From Motacilla alba alba (Eukaryota > Chordata > Aves > Passeriformes > Motacillidae), in NCBI RefSeq assembly GCF_015832195.1, contig NC_052016.1, forward strand, positions 34,059,129 to 34,123,128: a DNA stretch of 64,000 nucleotides, read 5' to 3'. The notes beneath the pieces are model-generated. The model saw only the letters and a program-made list of their open reading frames with translations. It was not told the origin of the DNA and ran no database searches. A program made the translations under genes and the position numbers. How positions within the stretch are numbered: the first letter of the stretch is position 1; the number at the start of each line of letters is the position of its first letter. Below are positions 1 through 29,462 of the stretch, one piece after another.

Positions 1-3000
1 CTTTAAATGGTAATGGGGCAAGGGGAGGGCCAGCTTCTGCTACGCAGCCCAAAAAGCAGATTATCCAACGGAGGGGGGGGTGGGGGTGGGGGTGTAGCAG
101 AGGAGAGCACTCTGGATTTCATTCCTGTTCGGAGCTGACTGGAAGCTGTTGGTAGACAGCAGCATGTTTCACTCCATCTCCCTCACTGCACAGGCACTGC
201 ATGGAGTTGGTGGTGTGTGCTTTGGGTCACTTCTGGAGGTCAGCTTTGCCATAAAGGCCGTGAGGAGGAGATGTCCTTAATTCAGATCGTATCTTCTCAC
301 TAAAGAAAAGTGTGTGTGAAGACTGTTGGAAACAGTAGTAAAGACTTTTTGAAGCTGGATGCTGTGATCAAGCACCCATGTGTGGAGCAGAAACACCTCT
401 TAGCTAGCTTAGATTTCCTTGAACCCCAGTTAAGGGTTTTTTTCCCCCTGTCAGAAACTAGGAAGGTTTATTGCATAATGGAACCAACTAAGGGGAAATA
501 ATGCAAATCAAAGCAATCCTTATCTGGTGCAATTAAAAAAAATCTTAATCTTTTACCTTCCCCTTCCCCCATCTTCATTCCTTTATTACTCTGGCTATTT
601 TATGACCGTTCACTTTTTATTACTATGGCTAGAAGATAGTCCTTTTTCCAGAGAAAACCCTGGGCCTAGTCAGCATGTGTTTCTTGAAAAGCAGAGGAAC
701 AGGGACAGGGGCCTCTGGCAAGAGAGGTGAGCTGCACAATCCACTCCAATCCTGACCTGCTGAAAACTGCAGCTCATCCTTCACCCAGGCCTGTCCAAGG
801 GGTAGCCTTCTCCAGCTTGTCTAGGGGAAAACTGGGTCCAGTCCACTCATCTTGATGTGTTTGTCAACTACTAGAGATGTCTGGAATTATGGTGACCATT
901 TATTACAGGCGAAGAAGTGAAGAAGGTGACTCTTTGTAGTTGGCACGGCACCAAAAATCCCAGAATGGGCTGCTCAGCTGTGCAGTGGTGACATTTGGAA
1001 AGCCCTCTCTGCTCTTGGTTCTTCACACAACTCCAGAGCATTAAAGTTGTTTGTCCTAATACCCAGACAGGGCTTAAGGTGTGTGGGTGGTCCTTGTTTT
1101 ATCCTGATGATTAAAAACCTGATTAGGTTTACATCTCTTCTCATGGGAGAAGAGCTTGTCCTCTCATAATTTGGGAAGCAGCAGACAGTGCACAATTAGC
1201 AATTACTAGCTGTTGAGTAAAAAGTGCTTTGTACTGCTGTAGATGCTGAGAGTCTGATCAATTGATGCAGTTAAAATTTTAAATTCAAGATAGGAGATTG
1301 AAGACAGCTCTTGGGAGGAAGTAAGAAGGATCCAAAGAAGCTGTTCCATCTCTTGCTAGGATTACATAGGGTCATGGAACAGAGTTTCCAATCCAATAGG
1401 CGGAGTTAGTTTTATGACTCATCTGGTTAATATATTTACTGTCTCATAAGGCAGCAGGACAGTAACTTTTCTGTTTTCTCTGCACAATTGATTATAATGA
1501 CATAAGCAGTAAAACAGACCAGGCCTCCAGAGACTGCATAATTTGTTTTGGCTCTTACTTGACATTTCTTGTTGGATTAGGTGATCTTAGAACAGGGTAC
1601 TTCTGAGCTTGTCTGCTGATTTGTACCCCTCCTGTTTCCTGGTCAATCATGGCTTGTATTGAGAACATCAGCCATGAATGGCTCAATTAGTCCAGAGCGG
1701 AAAATCATCAGCTGTAGCTGAAAGACAATAGGATTTTCTGGGGGATGTATAAAACTTATTACGCTGGTGTGTACAAATGTTGTGCTTAAGCCAGTGGAAA
1801 AAAAATAAATCTTGCCTGGAAAAAAAAGAAGCTGCATTGTTTTTTTTCTGAGGCAGTTTTGATGAGTCAGTTCTTGGGCTAAGTCAAGGAACAGGGGTGA
1901 CATTTCTGATGAGACAGACCTTCCTTTGTGTTCAGGCCATGTGATTAAATCGTGATAAGATGTGAATGTGGAGTACCACAGGCCTTCTTCTCTTTGTATA
2001 ACAGGAAAAGAAGGGGAGAGCAGGGAAATCCTACAGCGCCAAGGTGGGATGAAAACCTCTTCCCCTGGCAGCCCAGCCAGCACAAGCCTTTGTTGAACAG
2101 ACTGGGCTCATCTTGCAGGAAGGGAGGCAATGGCCCTGGAGGCACAGAACAGGGGCAGGACTTGGACTCTGATGTGTGTGTCAAGTTCAGATTTGAATGA
2201 TGGAGCAGGAAGTTCAGATTCTGCATGAAATGATCCCGTAACAACGGCTGAAGCTGATTCTCCTGACTTACCTACTTACCTTTTCAGTAAAGGTGGGATG
2301 TAGTAATAAAGCAACAGAGGGAAAGTATTGAAAGTATTGTGCCTTTTTTTTTTTCCAAGCTGAGGAATTGCTGAGCTCCTCTGCAAGATAGACTCCATTA
2401 AGACCCGAATACTTGGGTGCTTAAAGAAACAAGTAACTCTATCCACTCTTTGTTCTGACTGGAGCTGATCGCTGGGGTTTTTGGGTTTGTTTTTTTTGGT
2501 TGCTGTTTTTTTTTTTTTTTAAAGCAAATCATGCTTGAACAAGGGCAATGAGCCTTTTCGTGTTTGCCCACTTGTAGATTGATTCAGCTGCAGCTGAAAA
2601 AGCCTAAGCACTCCTATATTGCTGGTTTAGTCACTGCCCCCAATGAGTAACTGTATTTCTCACAGTAGTTTCAAAAAATCAGGTGGTTTTTAGATCACCT
2701 GCAAGCAGTTGCCAAGCTTTTCTTGGGGAGAAGGGGTGAAGCTGGAGGTTATGGAGTGGTAGTCAGACAAGGCACTAGCTCCTTCACCTTCATTAGGAAT
2801 AATTTCTCATCTCAAGCAGTAATCAAGAGGCATGTGTTTTTGCAGGGCCCTGTTTGGACTTGTCTGCCATAGCTCCAGCAAAAGCCAAAGTCAGTTTCCT
2901 TCAGAGACTGAAGGGGAGAGATGTTTGTTTCATGGTGGCTTTTAGTGAATTGCCCTGTGGCAAATTCCTGTGATGCTGGAATGCAAGGACCTTGCTGGTT

Positions 3001-4382
3001 TAAGTACTGTGGCTTTCACTTTTTTAAGAAGGGAAATGGGAGTTTAGGTGCAGGGAGGAGAATGTCAGGAATGCTGACAGTCTGGAGTTCTGTGTCCTTT
3101 TCCTGGATCAGTGGAGGCAAATAGCTTTGCTCTGCTGTACTTATTAAAAACTGTTTCCATTGCACAGCTCCGTAGTGGCATGCAAAGCTTGCCTTTACTG
3201 AGCAGGGCAAAGGGAGACTTCTGTGCATGTGAAATGTGTGGCTACGGCTGCAGAGTGTTGCACACGGAGCTTTCTCAGCCCAGTAAAAAAACCCCTTGTC
3301 TAGATGTGATTGACGGGTTCTTTCAGAAAAGTAATGGTCATCCTTCTTTTTCTTGCAGTTTCACTTTTGGTTTTGGTTTCTACTTCTCTCAAATAGATAA
3401 TAATGTCCTATGCTAGCTGCTCATCAGGACAGGTCTTGGATGCAAACAATAGTTCATGTGTCCAGGTCACTCTCGGGAATCCAGTTCTCAGGAGTCCAGT
3501 TTGTGGTTTGAGGTGCTCTTGCAAAGAACAAGCAAGGCAATGCCTTTGAAACCTTTTCTTAATCTCGTTAAAGATTTGACTCTGATGCCACTAAGTGCTG
3601 TTTAATCTTAAAAGTTCTTCTTGGGGATCTTATTAGGTGAAATCTTAGCATGTAAAACTTGGCAGAGTGTGGGGATGTAATTGGTCCCACACAGAAGAGA
3701 CCAGAAGATTAAGTGATGTTTATGTGCACTAAGTCATCATTTGTTTGTCCTTAGATGCTTGTTTACCCCATTATGACTAGATCTAAATCTTTGTGTGATT
3801 TCATGTAGAATGAACCATAATAAAAGTGAATAAAAATTCTACTGAATAAAGAGGCTTTAAGCAAATCATCTGCTCTGTGAAGTGTAAGCAGGACTAAGCA
3901 GAGATTGAATCTGCAAAAGTGTACTGCTGCTTTGTATACCATTCTTGCTGCTCAAACTGCCATAAATTGGAAGCAGATTTCTGTTGTGTAAACTGGCCAG
4001 CTAGTTTGCCAAACTGAGAATGAAAGTGTTGGAACTTAGCCCCCAGAATAGACCAGCAGAGATACTACCTCTTATTTATCTACAGTTGATAGGCTGTGCC
4101 TCCTCACCAGAGGATGTGGAAGGCTGGGAGGGGGGGAGGAGGAGTTAATGCCTTGAAGGAAACATACATTTGCTCTCGGGAATTGATTTCTTCTGCTCTT
4201 CATCACTTTTTCAGCTTGAGCCAGGGCTCACGCGTCAAGACTGCCTGAACAGTGTGTAGCTTGCTTCCTTCCTTGCTAGGCTTGCATGATGTCTGGGTCT
4301 AGTCTGTGTGTTGGGTATGATACCGAGCAGACTCCTCTGTTCACTAGCTCATATTTGTTATTTATTGTAGTGGCATAACTGT
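1..4382. other. ATP1A1 intron 1, distal part, no gene seen
   Basis: Single-copy-looking intronic sequence. It contains a G-rich tract (73-92), a T-rich run (2477-2520, with 15 uninterrupted T at 2506-2520) and a short G/A-rich patch near 4127-4143. I see no exon: no ATGGGGAAAGGG-type first coding exon with a donor occurs here, so exon 1 is further upstream. Longer open frames (for example 1643-2083 on the minus strand) show no recognisable domain. Confidence 0.6.
73..92 (+). repeat. G-quadruplex-capable G tract
   Basis: Runs of eight, five and five G separated by single T residues. The first run can supply two G3 stacks, which gives four stacks with very short loops. It lies in intron 1 on the transcribed gene's sense strand, so it could form in DNA or in the pre-mRNA. 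Function is not shown. Confidence 0.6.
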
Positions 4383-5502
4383 CATAGAATCCTGTAGGTT
4401 GGAAAAAACCATTAGAATAATTGAGTCCAACCGCTAACCCAGCATTGCCAAGTCCTCCACTACACCATCTCTCCAAGTGCCACATCTACACATCTTTTAA
4501 ATACTGCTAGGGATGGTGACTCAACCAGTTTCCTGGGTATCCTGTTCCAGGGCTTGACAGCACTTTCCGTGAAGAAATTTTTCCTAATAGCCAATCTAAA
4601 CCTTTTCTGGCACAACTGGAGGTAATTTCTTCTTGGCCTGTCACTTCTTAGGAGAATAAACCAGCACCCACCTGGCCACAGCCTTCTTTCAGGGAGTTGC
4701 AGAGAGCAATAAGGTCTCCCCTGAACCGCCTTTTCTTCAGGCTCAACAATCCCAGCTCCCTTAGCTCCTCATCAGACTTGTGCTCCAGACCCTTCACCAG
4801 CTCTGTTGCCCTTCTCTGGGCACTCTCCAGCACCTCAGTGTCCTTCTTGCAGTCAGGGGCCCGGAACTGGGAACAGCACTCAAGGTGCAGCATCGCTAGT
4901 GCCAAGCACGGGGGGTCCTGCTGGCCACACTGTTGCTGACACAGGCCAGGATGCCATTGGCCTTCTTGGGCACGTGTTGGCTCATGTGGAGCCACTGTTG
5001 ACTAGCACCGCCCTCCCTGGTCCTTTTCTGCTGGGCAGCTTTCCAGCTACTCTTCTTCCTGCCTGTAGTTCTGCCTGGGGTTGTTGTGATGCAAGGGCAG
5101 GACTCAGCACTTTGCCTTATTAAACCTTTTATTGTTGGTCTCAGCCTGTCCCGATCCCTTTGCAGAGCCTTCCTGCCCTCCAGCAGATCAACCCTCCTGC
5201 CCAACTTAGTATTATCTGCAAACTGACTAAGGGTGCACTCGATCTGCTTGTCCAGATTGCTGATAAAGATACTAAACAGGACTGGCCTCAGTACTGAGGC
5301 CTGGAGAACTCCACTGGTGGCCAGATGCCAGCTGGATGTAACTGTGTTCACCACCACTTTCTTGGTCCAACCCTCTAGCTATTTTTTACCGAGCATACAA
5401 TGCACCTGTCCAAGCTACAAGTTTGTCCAAGCAGCCTATTTCTCCAAGAGAATGCTGTAGGAAACATTGTCAAAGGCTTCACTGAAGTTTAGGTAAACAG
5501 CT
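4383..5502 (-). mobile_element. CR1 LINE, 5'-truncated, degenerate, reverse orientation
   Basis: The + strand starts with CATAGAAT, the reverse complement of the CR1 3'-terminal octamer ATTCTATG. It then follows the reverse complement of the CR1 3' UTR and reverse-transcriptase region for about 1.1 kb. Minus-strand frames carry broken RT pieces: VLFSIFISNLDKQIECTLSQ and FADNTKLGRR around 5185-5290, KKANGILAC near 4945, and [20 protein letters not shown] with [10 protein letters not shown] near 4690-4800. The FADD catalytic box reads FADN, and there are frame breaks and small deletions, so it is dead. CR1 is typical of birds and other sauropsids. It lies in intron 1, antisense to ATP1A1, about 115 bp before exon 2. 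Confidence 0.93.
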
Positions 5503-5618
5503 TTAATAAACTGTAATAATTTTGTCTGCCTGGCAGTCTTGTGTGTGTGTGGTTCCTGTCTGCTGCTGTGGAATTTGACTGTAAGATGTTTCTAATAATG
5601 CTGTGTCTTCCCTTGCAG

Positions 5619-23510
<17,892 letters not shown>

Positions 23511-23820
23511 AAAGCACCTGTAAAACATTCCACGCACAGCCCATGCCACCTCTCCACCATCACCCCTGTGTGCATACTTCATCTTTGCAAGAGCAGAACT
23601 GTGTCTAAGCAGGAGTGAGCTGAAAACTAAAGGAAACATGAAGAAATGTGGACTGGAGAAGAAAGCAAGGGGGAGGTTGGGGTGGAGGGGAGTATCCGAC
23701 CATCAGTCCAGGGGGATGAGAGTTTGAGTAGTTTTATGTGCCTTTATGTTTTTGTAAAAGGAAACCGAAGATTTTATATGTGGATTTTTACAAATAAAGA
23801 TGGATTATAAGAGGATGCCC
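23511..23820 (+). other. ATP1A1: ATP1A1 3' UTR
   Basis: About 300 nt from the stop codon to just past the poly(A) signal. The middle part (about 23669-23716) is purine-rich with several G3-G5 runs. The exact cleavage site is inferred to be 10-30 nt after the AATAAA. A longer isoform is possible, since an ATTAAA occurs at about 24714. Confidence 0.8.
23793..23798 (+). terminator. Canonical polyadenylation signal AATAAA
   Basis: AATAAA lies 283 nt after the TAA stop. It is the only canonical hexamer close to the ATP1A1 stop, so it is the likely main signal. Confidence 0.85.
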
Positions 23821-26800
23821 CCACATGGTCTTAGGTGGATGTTTTTCTCAAGGCAAAAACTGGTTCAGGGCAGCCTCCCCACCCTGGCTTAGGGTGTGGT
23901 GGTGAGTGCAAGGGTTAGTCCCTGGCTTCCTGTTTTTGTAATAGGGAAGCAGAGCTGCTTGACCCACAGACAACAGCATGTGTAAAAGCCCCAGTGCACC
24001 TTACACCAGCTCAGTGCTAAATGCGTCAAACTGTTTGCCAGCACTTGCATCTCACAGCCTAAAGCTCAGGAAGCTTCCTTGGCTGTGCATCTTGGCTTCT
24101 TTGAGCAAATGGAGCACTGAGTGGAGAGAAGAGCTGGCGTACCTTAAGGGGCTCTTTGCTGGCTTCTAAGTGAGAACAGGCTTCCACTGACTGGCACATG
24201 GATCCAAGCAGCCTTTTTCTCATAATCGACACTGATTTTCTTGCTTGCTTAGCCAAGCAAGGGATAGTGTTTCCTGGTGTCCTCTCTGCATGGCACTTGC
24301 CCTGTCCTGATACTGGCTTGTGCCTCCTGTGGAATGAGGGCAGGGGCTGATCATGGATTCTGCATCCTCCACTTTTGAGGACGGCATTGCTGTTGTCTTG
24401 GGTCTGAGCTGTCTCTGCGGGCTGAAGTGAGTCTTGCTGCTTCCCTCTGAGTATCTAACCTTTTTCTGTATGCTTTGATTTATTGTTAATGCCTGTATGG
24501 CTCTCTTTTGTGAGGGCTCTGTGAGAGGGCTGGCCTTTTGCATGTGGGCAGTCACCATGAAGTCCTAACCATTCATTGCTCCTAGTGCTGTTATGCCAAA
24601 GCAAGCTGGAGATGCTTCAAGCCCTGTTCCTGAACTACTGGCCTGTGCCCCTCTTAGATATGTGTCTATCTCTGCAAAGGATTACTAAACCACAGCACTG
24701 AAAGGCTCTGCAATTAAAACTCCGTGTTGTCATCCCGCTTTCCTCATAATTTTTTTGGTTTTTAAGGTGGTGTTTTAAAGCTGGGTCGCTTACCTCATGT
24801 ACTGAACAGTATAAACTCAGAAAGCACTAGGGAGGGAAAAAATGAGAAGTTGAGGGTTGCAACTGTTTCACTTTGTCTTGGACACTCTACTGTGGAACCC
24901 CCAGTTGGAGATGATTAAAAATAATAATAAAGTCTTCCAATTGTTGGAGTCTGCCCATGCTAACAGTTGAATTGATGCAACTGGGCGTGAGGTGATCCCA
25001 GTTGGGAAGGGGAGATGATGACTTGCACTAAGGGAGGAAAAAATTAATGTGGGATGTGTGTTACTGGATCTAATGATGACTGAAAAGCGATGCAGAAATG
25101 ACACTCGGTCCACCCAGGCGTGACACTTCCTTGACTCGGGCATCACACTTCCTTAAACATTTTGGTCAGTGCCTGAGGCCTGCTGCAGTGAAGTTGCAAA
25201 ATCAGTGTTGCTTGTCAGATGCTGGCAAAAAAAAGGAGGAAAAAAAAAAAGGTCCTGTTACTCTCCCTGACATTTCAGCTTTAAATGGCCTTAGCACTGA
25301 GCTTCTCACTAAGACTCAAAGGTGTGGGTGAGGAGAGACCCCTGAAGGTCCTGCTGCTGCTCAGAACAATGAGGCCAGAGCTGACCCCCTCCCAGTGGCC
25401 CCAGGGCTCCTTGTTGGGCTGTTCTTGTGCTGCACTCTAGTTGAGGCTCCTTTCCAGACATGTCCAACTGCATCTTGCAGGAATGCTTTTTTGGCTACAG
25501 TTGCAGCTCAGGAGTTCCACCTCACCTGGACATCTCACACTAGTCCAGGAGCATTTCTTGCACTTCACGCTGTGATTCACCAGCTTAGTTGCCATCTTGT
25601 AAAAGAAAACTACTCTGAAGCCAAGTCTGGACAAGCAGTGATTCATGTTAAAGGAAAGCTTCACCCCACTGTGCTCTGACATCCTTTCCTGGGTAAGGGG
25701 GCTGAGGGACCTGTGATTGCGGTGGATGAGGCTCCAATGCTTGGGGAAGGGAGCAGGTAACCAGGACCAGGGTGGTAGAGAAGGCAATGGAGGATGTTCT
25801 GTATTGGCTCTAGGTGCTGGTCAATATTCACAAGCTAAGTAATGAGCAGCAATTAGAGACAGCATTTACAGCAGCCTCCCTGTAGCACAGAGCTCTCATC
25901 ACATGGCTGAGCACACCTGACTTTTTTCCCACTCTCAAAGGGCAGGATGTGCTTATGATGGCAACACCATCTCCTTTAGCCTGAAGTGACATGGAAGATT
26001 TTGCATGAGATGCCCATGACTCACCACCCAGCAAAGGAGCCTGAAATAGCATCAGTGCCGGAGTGGATGGACACCAGGTGGCTGTGCCAGAATCATGCAT
26101 ATCCTTTGCTGGGGTTGTGGGTCTGAGGCAGAAGGATGAGGGCAGGGCATGGGGCCAGCTGGGAACGGTACCCCCCAGGATGTGGGAGCCTCAGCAGACC
26201 TCTAGAGAGCAGTTACTTTGCTCAGTGCTGGGTTCTTGCAGAGGAGTTTTTTTCCCTAGTAATCCTTCATTTTCACAAGATCTGCCAATTAGCAAGAAGA
26301 AAGGCACTAGTGCCTCCTGGGGACCTGCTCCCCGGCACCATTCCTTAAGGGATAAACACTTTTCTACCAGACTTGACAGCAGGCAGCTCTGAGCCCCTTC
26401 ACAGTGCTCACTTGCCCCTGACTCCATGGCCTTGAAAACAGGAGGAGAGCAAAACATCCCCCTCCAACCTATTAGGCCTCTGAATCAGCTGATTAGCCAA
26501 AGTAGAAAGCAGATTAACCCCAATTAGGTGAAAATGTATCAACAATTATATTCAGTAAAGCTCTGTGGATAGGCTTCCTAGGAGTCTGGCTTTGAACATG
26601 CATCGCAGGGACCTTCCATAGCTTACACTCACAGCTTCTTACTCCATCACCTCCTAAATTGTACCACTGCTTAGAGCCCCTTCTGTGTTCTCCCACAGCT
26701 CACTGCTGCAGGCTTGCTCAGATCCTGCCTGCACTTGCTTCAGATGTTGCTTTGTTCCTCTACCTCTCCTCTCCTCCAGTCTCTGCAGCCCTTCTTCTCT

Positions 26801-29448
26801 TTCCCCATCACTCCATGTGCCATCCCAAGGGCCTCTGGACTCCTGAGCTTTGCTGATGAAAAGTATGGCAGAAGGTCCATGTCTGTGGAAAGTTTTTACT
26901 TCCCATATGGAAGGATAGAAATCCCTCTCATTACACTCATCTTTGCTCCCATGAGATCATCTATCTCCCTGCTTCTTCCATCTGGCTTTCCAAGCACAGT
27001 AACTTCTTCACTTGCATGAACCTTTAAGCTCTCTGACTCTTCAGAAGGCTGGAAAGAAAATATGGCTGATTTGCCCAGCTCTGATAGCAGCTGTACAGTC
27101 TCGTATTTATGTGCTTCCTTTCACTTTAGGAGGCCCCACACTTTCCTGCATGGTACACAAAACTTTCCCTCTGCCTCTGGGAGGCTTATGCTGCTGTCCG
27201 GCAAAGCGCCAGTTCAAACAGCCCAGCGGGGAGATCTGATCAGGAAGAAGATACTGAAAACCCTCCAGTGAAATGCCACCAGAACTTTCCAACTATAGCT
27301 GGAAAACAGCTGTGCTTCCTAAGCATGACTGGGGAGGTTGGTGTCACCTCTCAGAGGTTTGCCTAGCCAGCACCCCCATGTCCTATGTGCTCACTTAACT
27401 GGATCCCTGATGCGCTGAAATAAGCCAGAAAGTGGTTAGAAAATTGTCAGCCATGAGGAATGGGAAACCTCTCCAGAGGCAGAGCAGCTCAGCTTTTCTC
27501 TTTACTGTGGCAGTGGACACTGAATAGCCAGCAGAAGAAAACCTCACAGCTGTTTTTTAAATGTTAAAGGGTAAAAAAAAGGGATTCTTGACAGTGTGTC
27601 ACATTCATGGACTGGGACCACAGCTGACAGGAATCAGGGCTAAAAATAGACATCAGTGCTAATGGGCTCAGAGCAGCCTTCGGCAAACGAGTCCCAAGGT
27701 GAATTATGAAATCTAACACGCGTTCTGTCCCTAACAAGTGTGGTTTCTATTGAGGCTTATTTACTTTGGTCTTCATACCTGCTGGACATAGGATACGAGG
27801 GTCAGGTTTCACAACTAAATGGAGCTGGGCCTGATGGGGAGACAGCCAAGAAGCCAACAGTAGCACTGTTGTGGAGGATGCAGCTCCACACAACTCAGCA
27901 ACAACACTGGCCAAAGGAGTTCTGGTGGTGACCCTTGCCCAGACGAACTGACCCAGCTCAGTTGTGACTCCCCTTGGTGACTTGGCTTCACACAACCTCC
28001 TGACACCCTTCATACCTACAACACCTGCCAGTCTATCCACACGTATCTTTGGTGACAGGTATTCTGTGGTGACAATCTGATAGTTTTCATCCAACCAATG
28101 CCCTGCATTACCCATCCCTATAAATCTGGGCTGGCTGAGGCATGGTGACAGGGATCCTTTCTGTTGAATAAACATTGTGTAGTGCTCTTCACAGCTTTGT
28201 CCCATGTGTGGGAGAATGAGCAGCACCTGACCCAGAGAAAAAAACAGAGCAGCACAGGCATGAAGCTTGGCTGTGCAAGAACTATTGTCTCAAAAACTCA
28301 GAAAGTATTTTGAACCAACAAGTTTATACTTATCTGCCCTGTGTATGGCATGGCTGGGGTGTGTTTGATCTGATGGCAGGTTTACCACATTGTCAAGCTA
28401 CAACCTGAAATGATTGAGAATAGTCTTTCCACAGCTCCGTGCTGCCCCAGCAGGCAAAGCTGGGCCCACGGGCAGAGGAGAAGGGAAAGGGAGTGCTCCG
28501 CAGACAGCTGGGCTTTTTCTTTCCAGTTAGGGTATTTTCTGCTGTTTTTAAAAGTTGTATCTACAGCTAATCAGGGACATTTTTCTGTTTCTTTTTAATA
28601 TTTTTACCCTTTTACAAAATACTTTCTAAAAGCAAGTCTGTACCACAGCCAGTCTGAAACATGGCTGTCTCCAGCCTATCCTTATCACACGTGCTTGCCT
28701 GCATGCTCTTACTTCTCTGCTCTCACAGGTTTTTTTTAGGAGGCAATTAATCCCCAGAGAGATTAAAATAGAAATGAAGGGAGTTTTTCCTTGGAGCGAA
28801 CATTTCCGAGTGACCTTCCTTCTCCTCCACAGTGAAAATTGACCATCTTGGACAAATCATTCCCAAAGCAACAGATACTACTTGAAGGCTTCCGGCAAAG
28901 CCTTCTAATTACCATAGGCCAGGGGTCAGGAACAGCTCAGCTGCACTGCTGGCAGTTGGAGAAAAGCTACTGGGAACAGTGTGATCACCTGGAAATAATG
29001 AAGGTATGATAGGAAAGAAAATTTAATACTGAGATGACCACCCTCAGGATCTGCTGGGGAAAGTCTATTTTGGTCACAGGCAGAGCAGTCAGGGCAGAGT
29101 CCTCACTACCTCCTCTGGAAGCAGTCACATAGCTACAGTTTGCCCAAGCCTTCCTCTTTTTCATTCTGGATTTCAGTGTGGTTTTTGTAATCAGCTGCCT
29201 GAACTCATCCACATCTTTAAACCCCCACGCATCATTACTGGAATCAAGGAACTTGCACTGGTGTCAGCAGGGTCATGCCATGGGTGAGACCCCCAAATTA
29301 CAACCAAATTTGGAAGAAGCACCCAGAACCTCTTCCTGCCTTCGTTGCCTTATCCATGAGTTACCCTGCACATGAAGCTCTCCACCCAGTGCTGCATGCA
29401 TGTGGTTGCTGGATTCTCAGCCAACATCCAGGAACCCCTCTCCCCAGA
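23821..29448. other. Downstream flank, no gene seen
   Basis: Sequence after the ATP1A1 poly(A) signal. Open frames on both strands are short and overlap antisense frames, with no recognisable domain, start context or splice pattern. A short A-rich run lies at about 25226-25250. An E-box CAGCTG (27621-27626) and a MEF2-type motif (27640-27649) lie 13 bp apart in an AT-rich stretch. Confidence 0.55.
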
Positions 29449-29462
29449 ACACACACACACAC
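29449..29462. repeat. (AC)7 microsatellite
   Basis: Seven AC dinucleotides followed by GTGGTGTGT, giving a small inverted AC/GT arrangement. Confidence 0.8.

Noticed and set aside
13..24. ATGGGGCAAGGG at the window start as ATP1A1 exon 1 (MGKG)
   Set aside because: The third codon would be Gln rather than Lys and no GT donor follows the fourth codon, so it is not the family's first exon.
4896..5357. 153-codon minus-strand frame as a host gene
   Set aside because: Its translation is degenerate CR1 reverse transcriptase with a damaged catalytic box; it belongs to the CR1 insertion.
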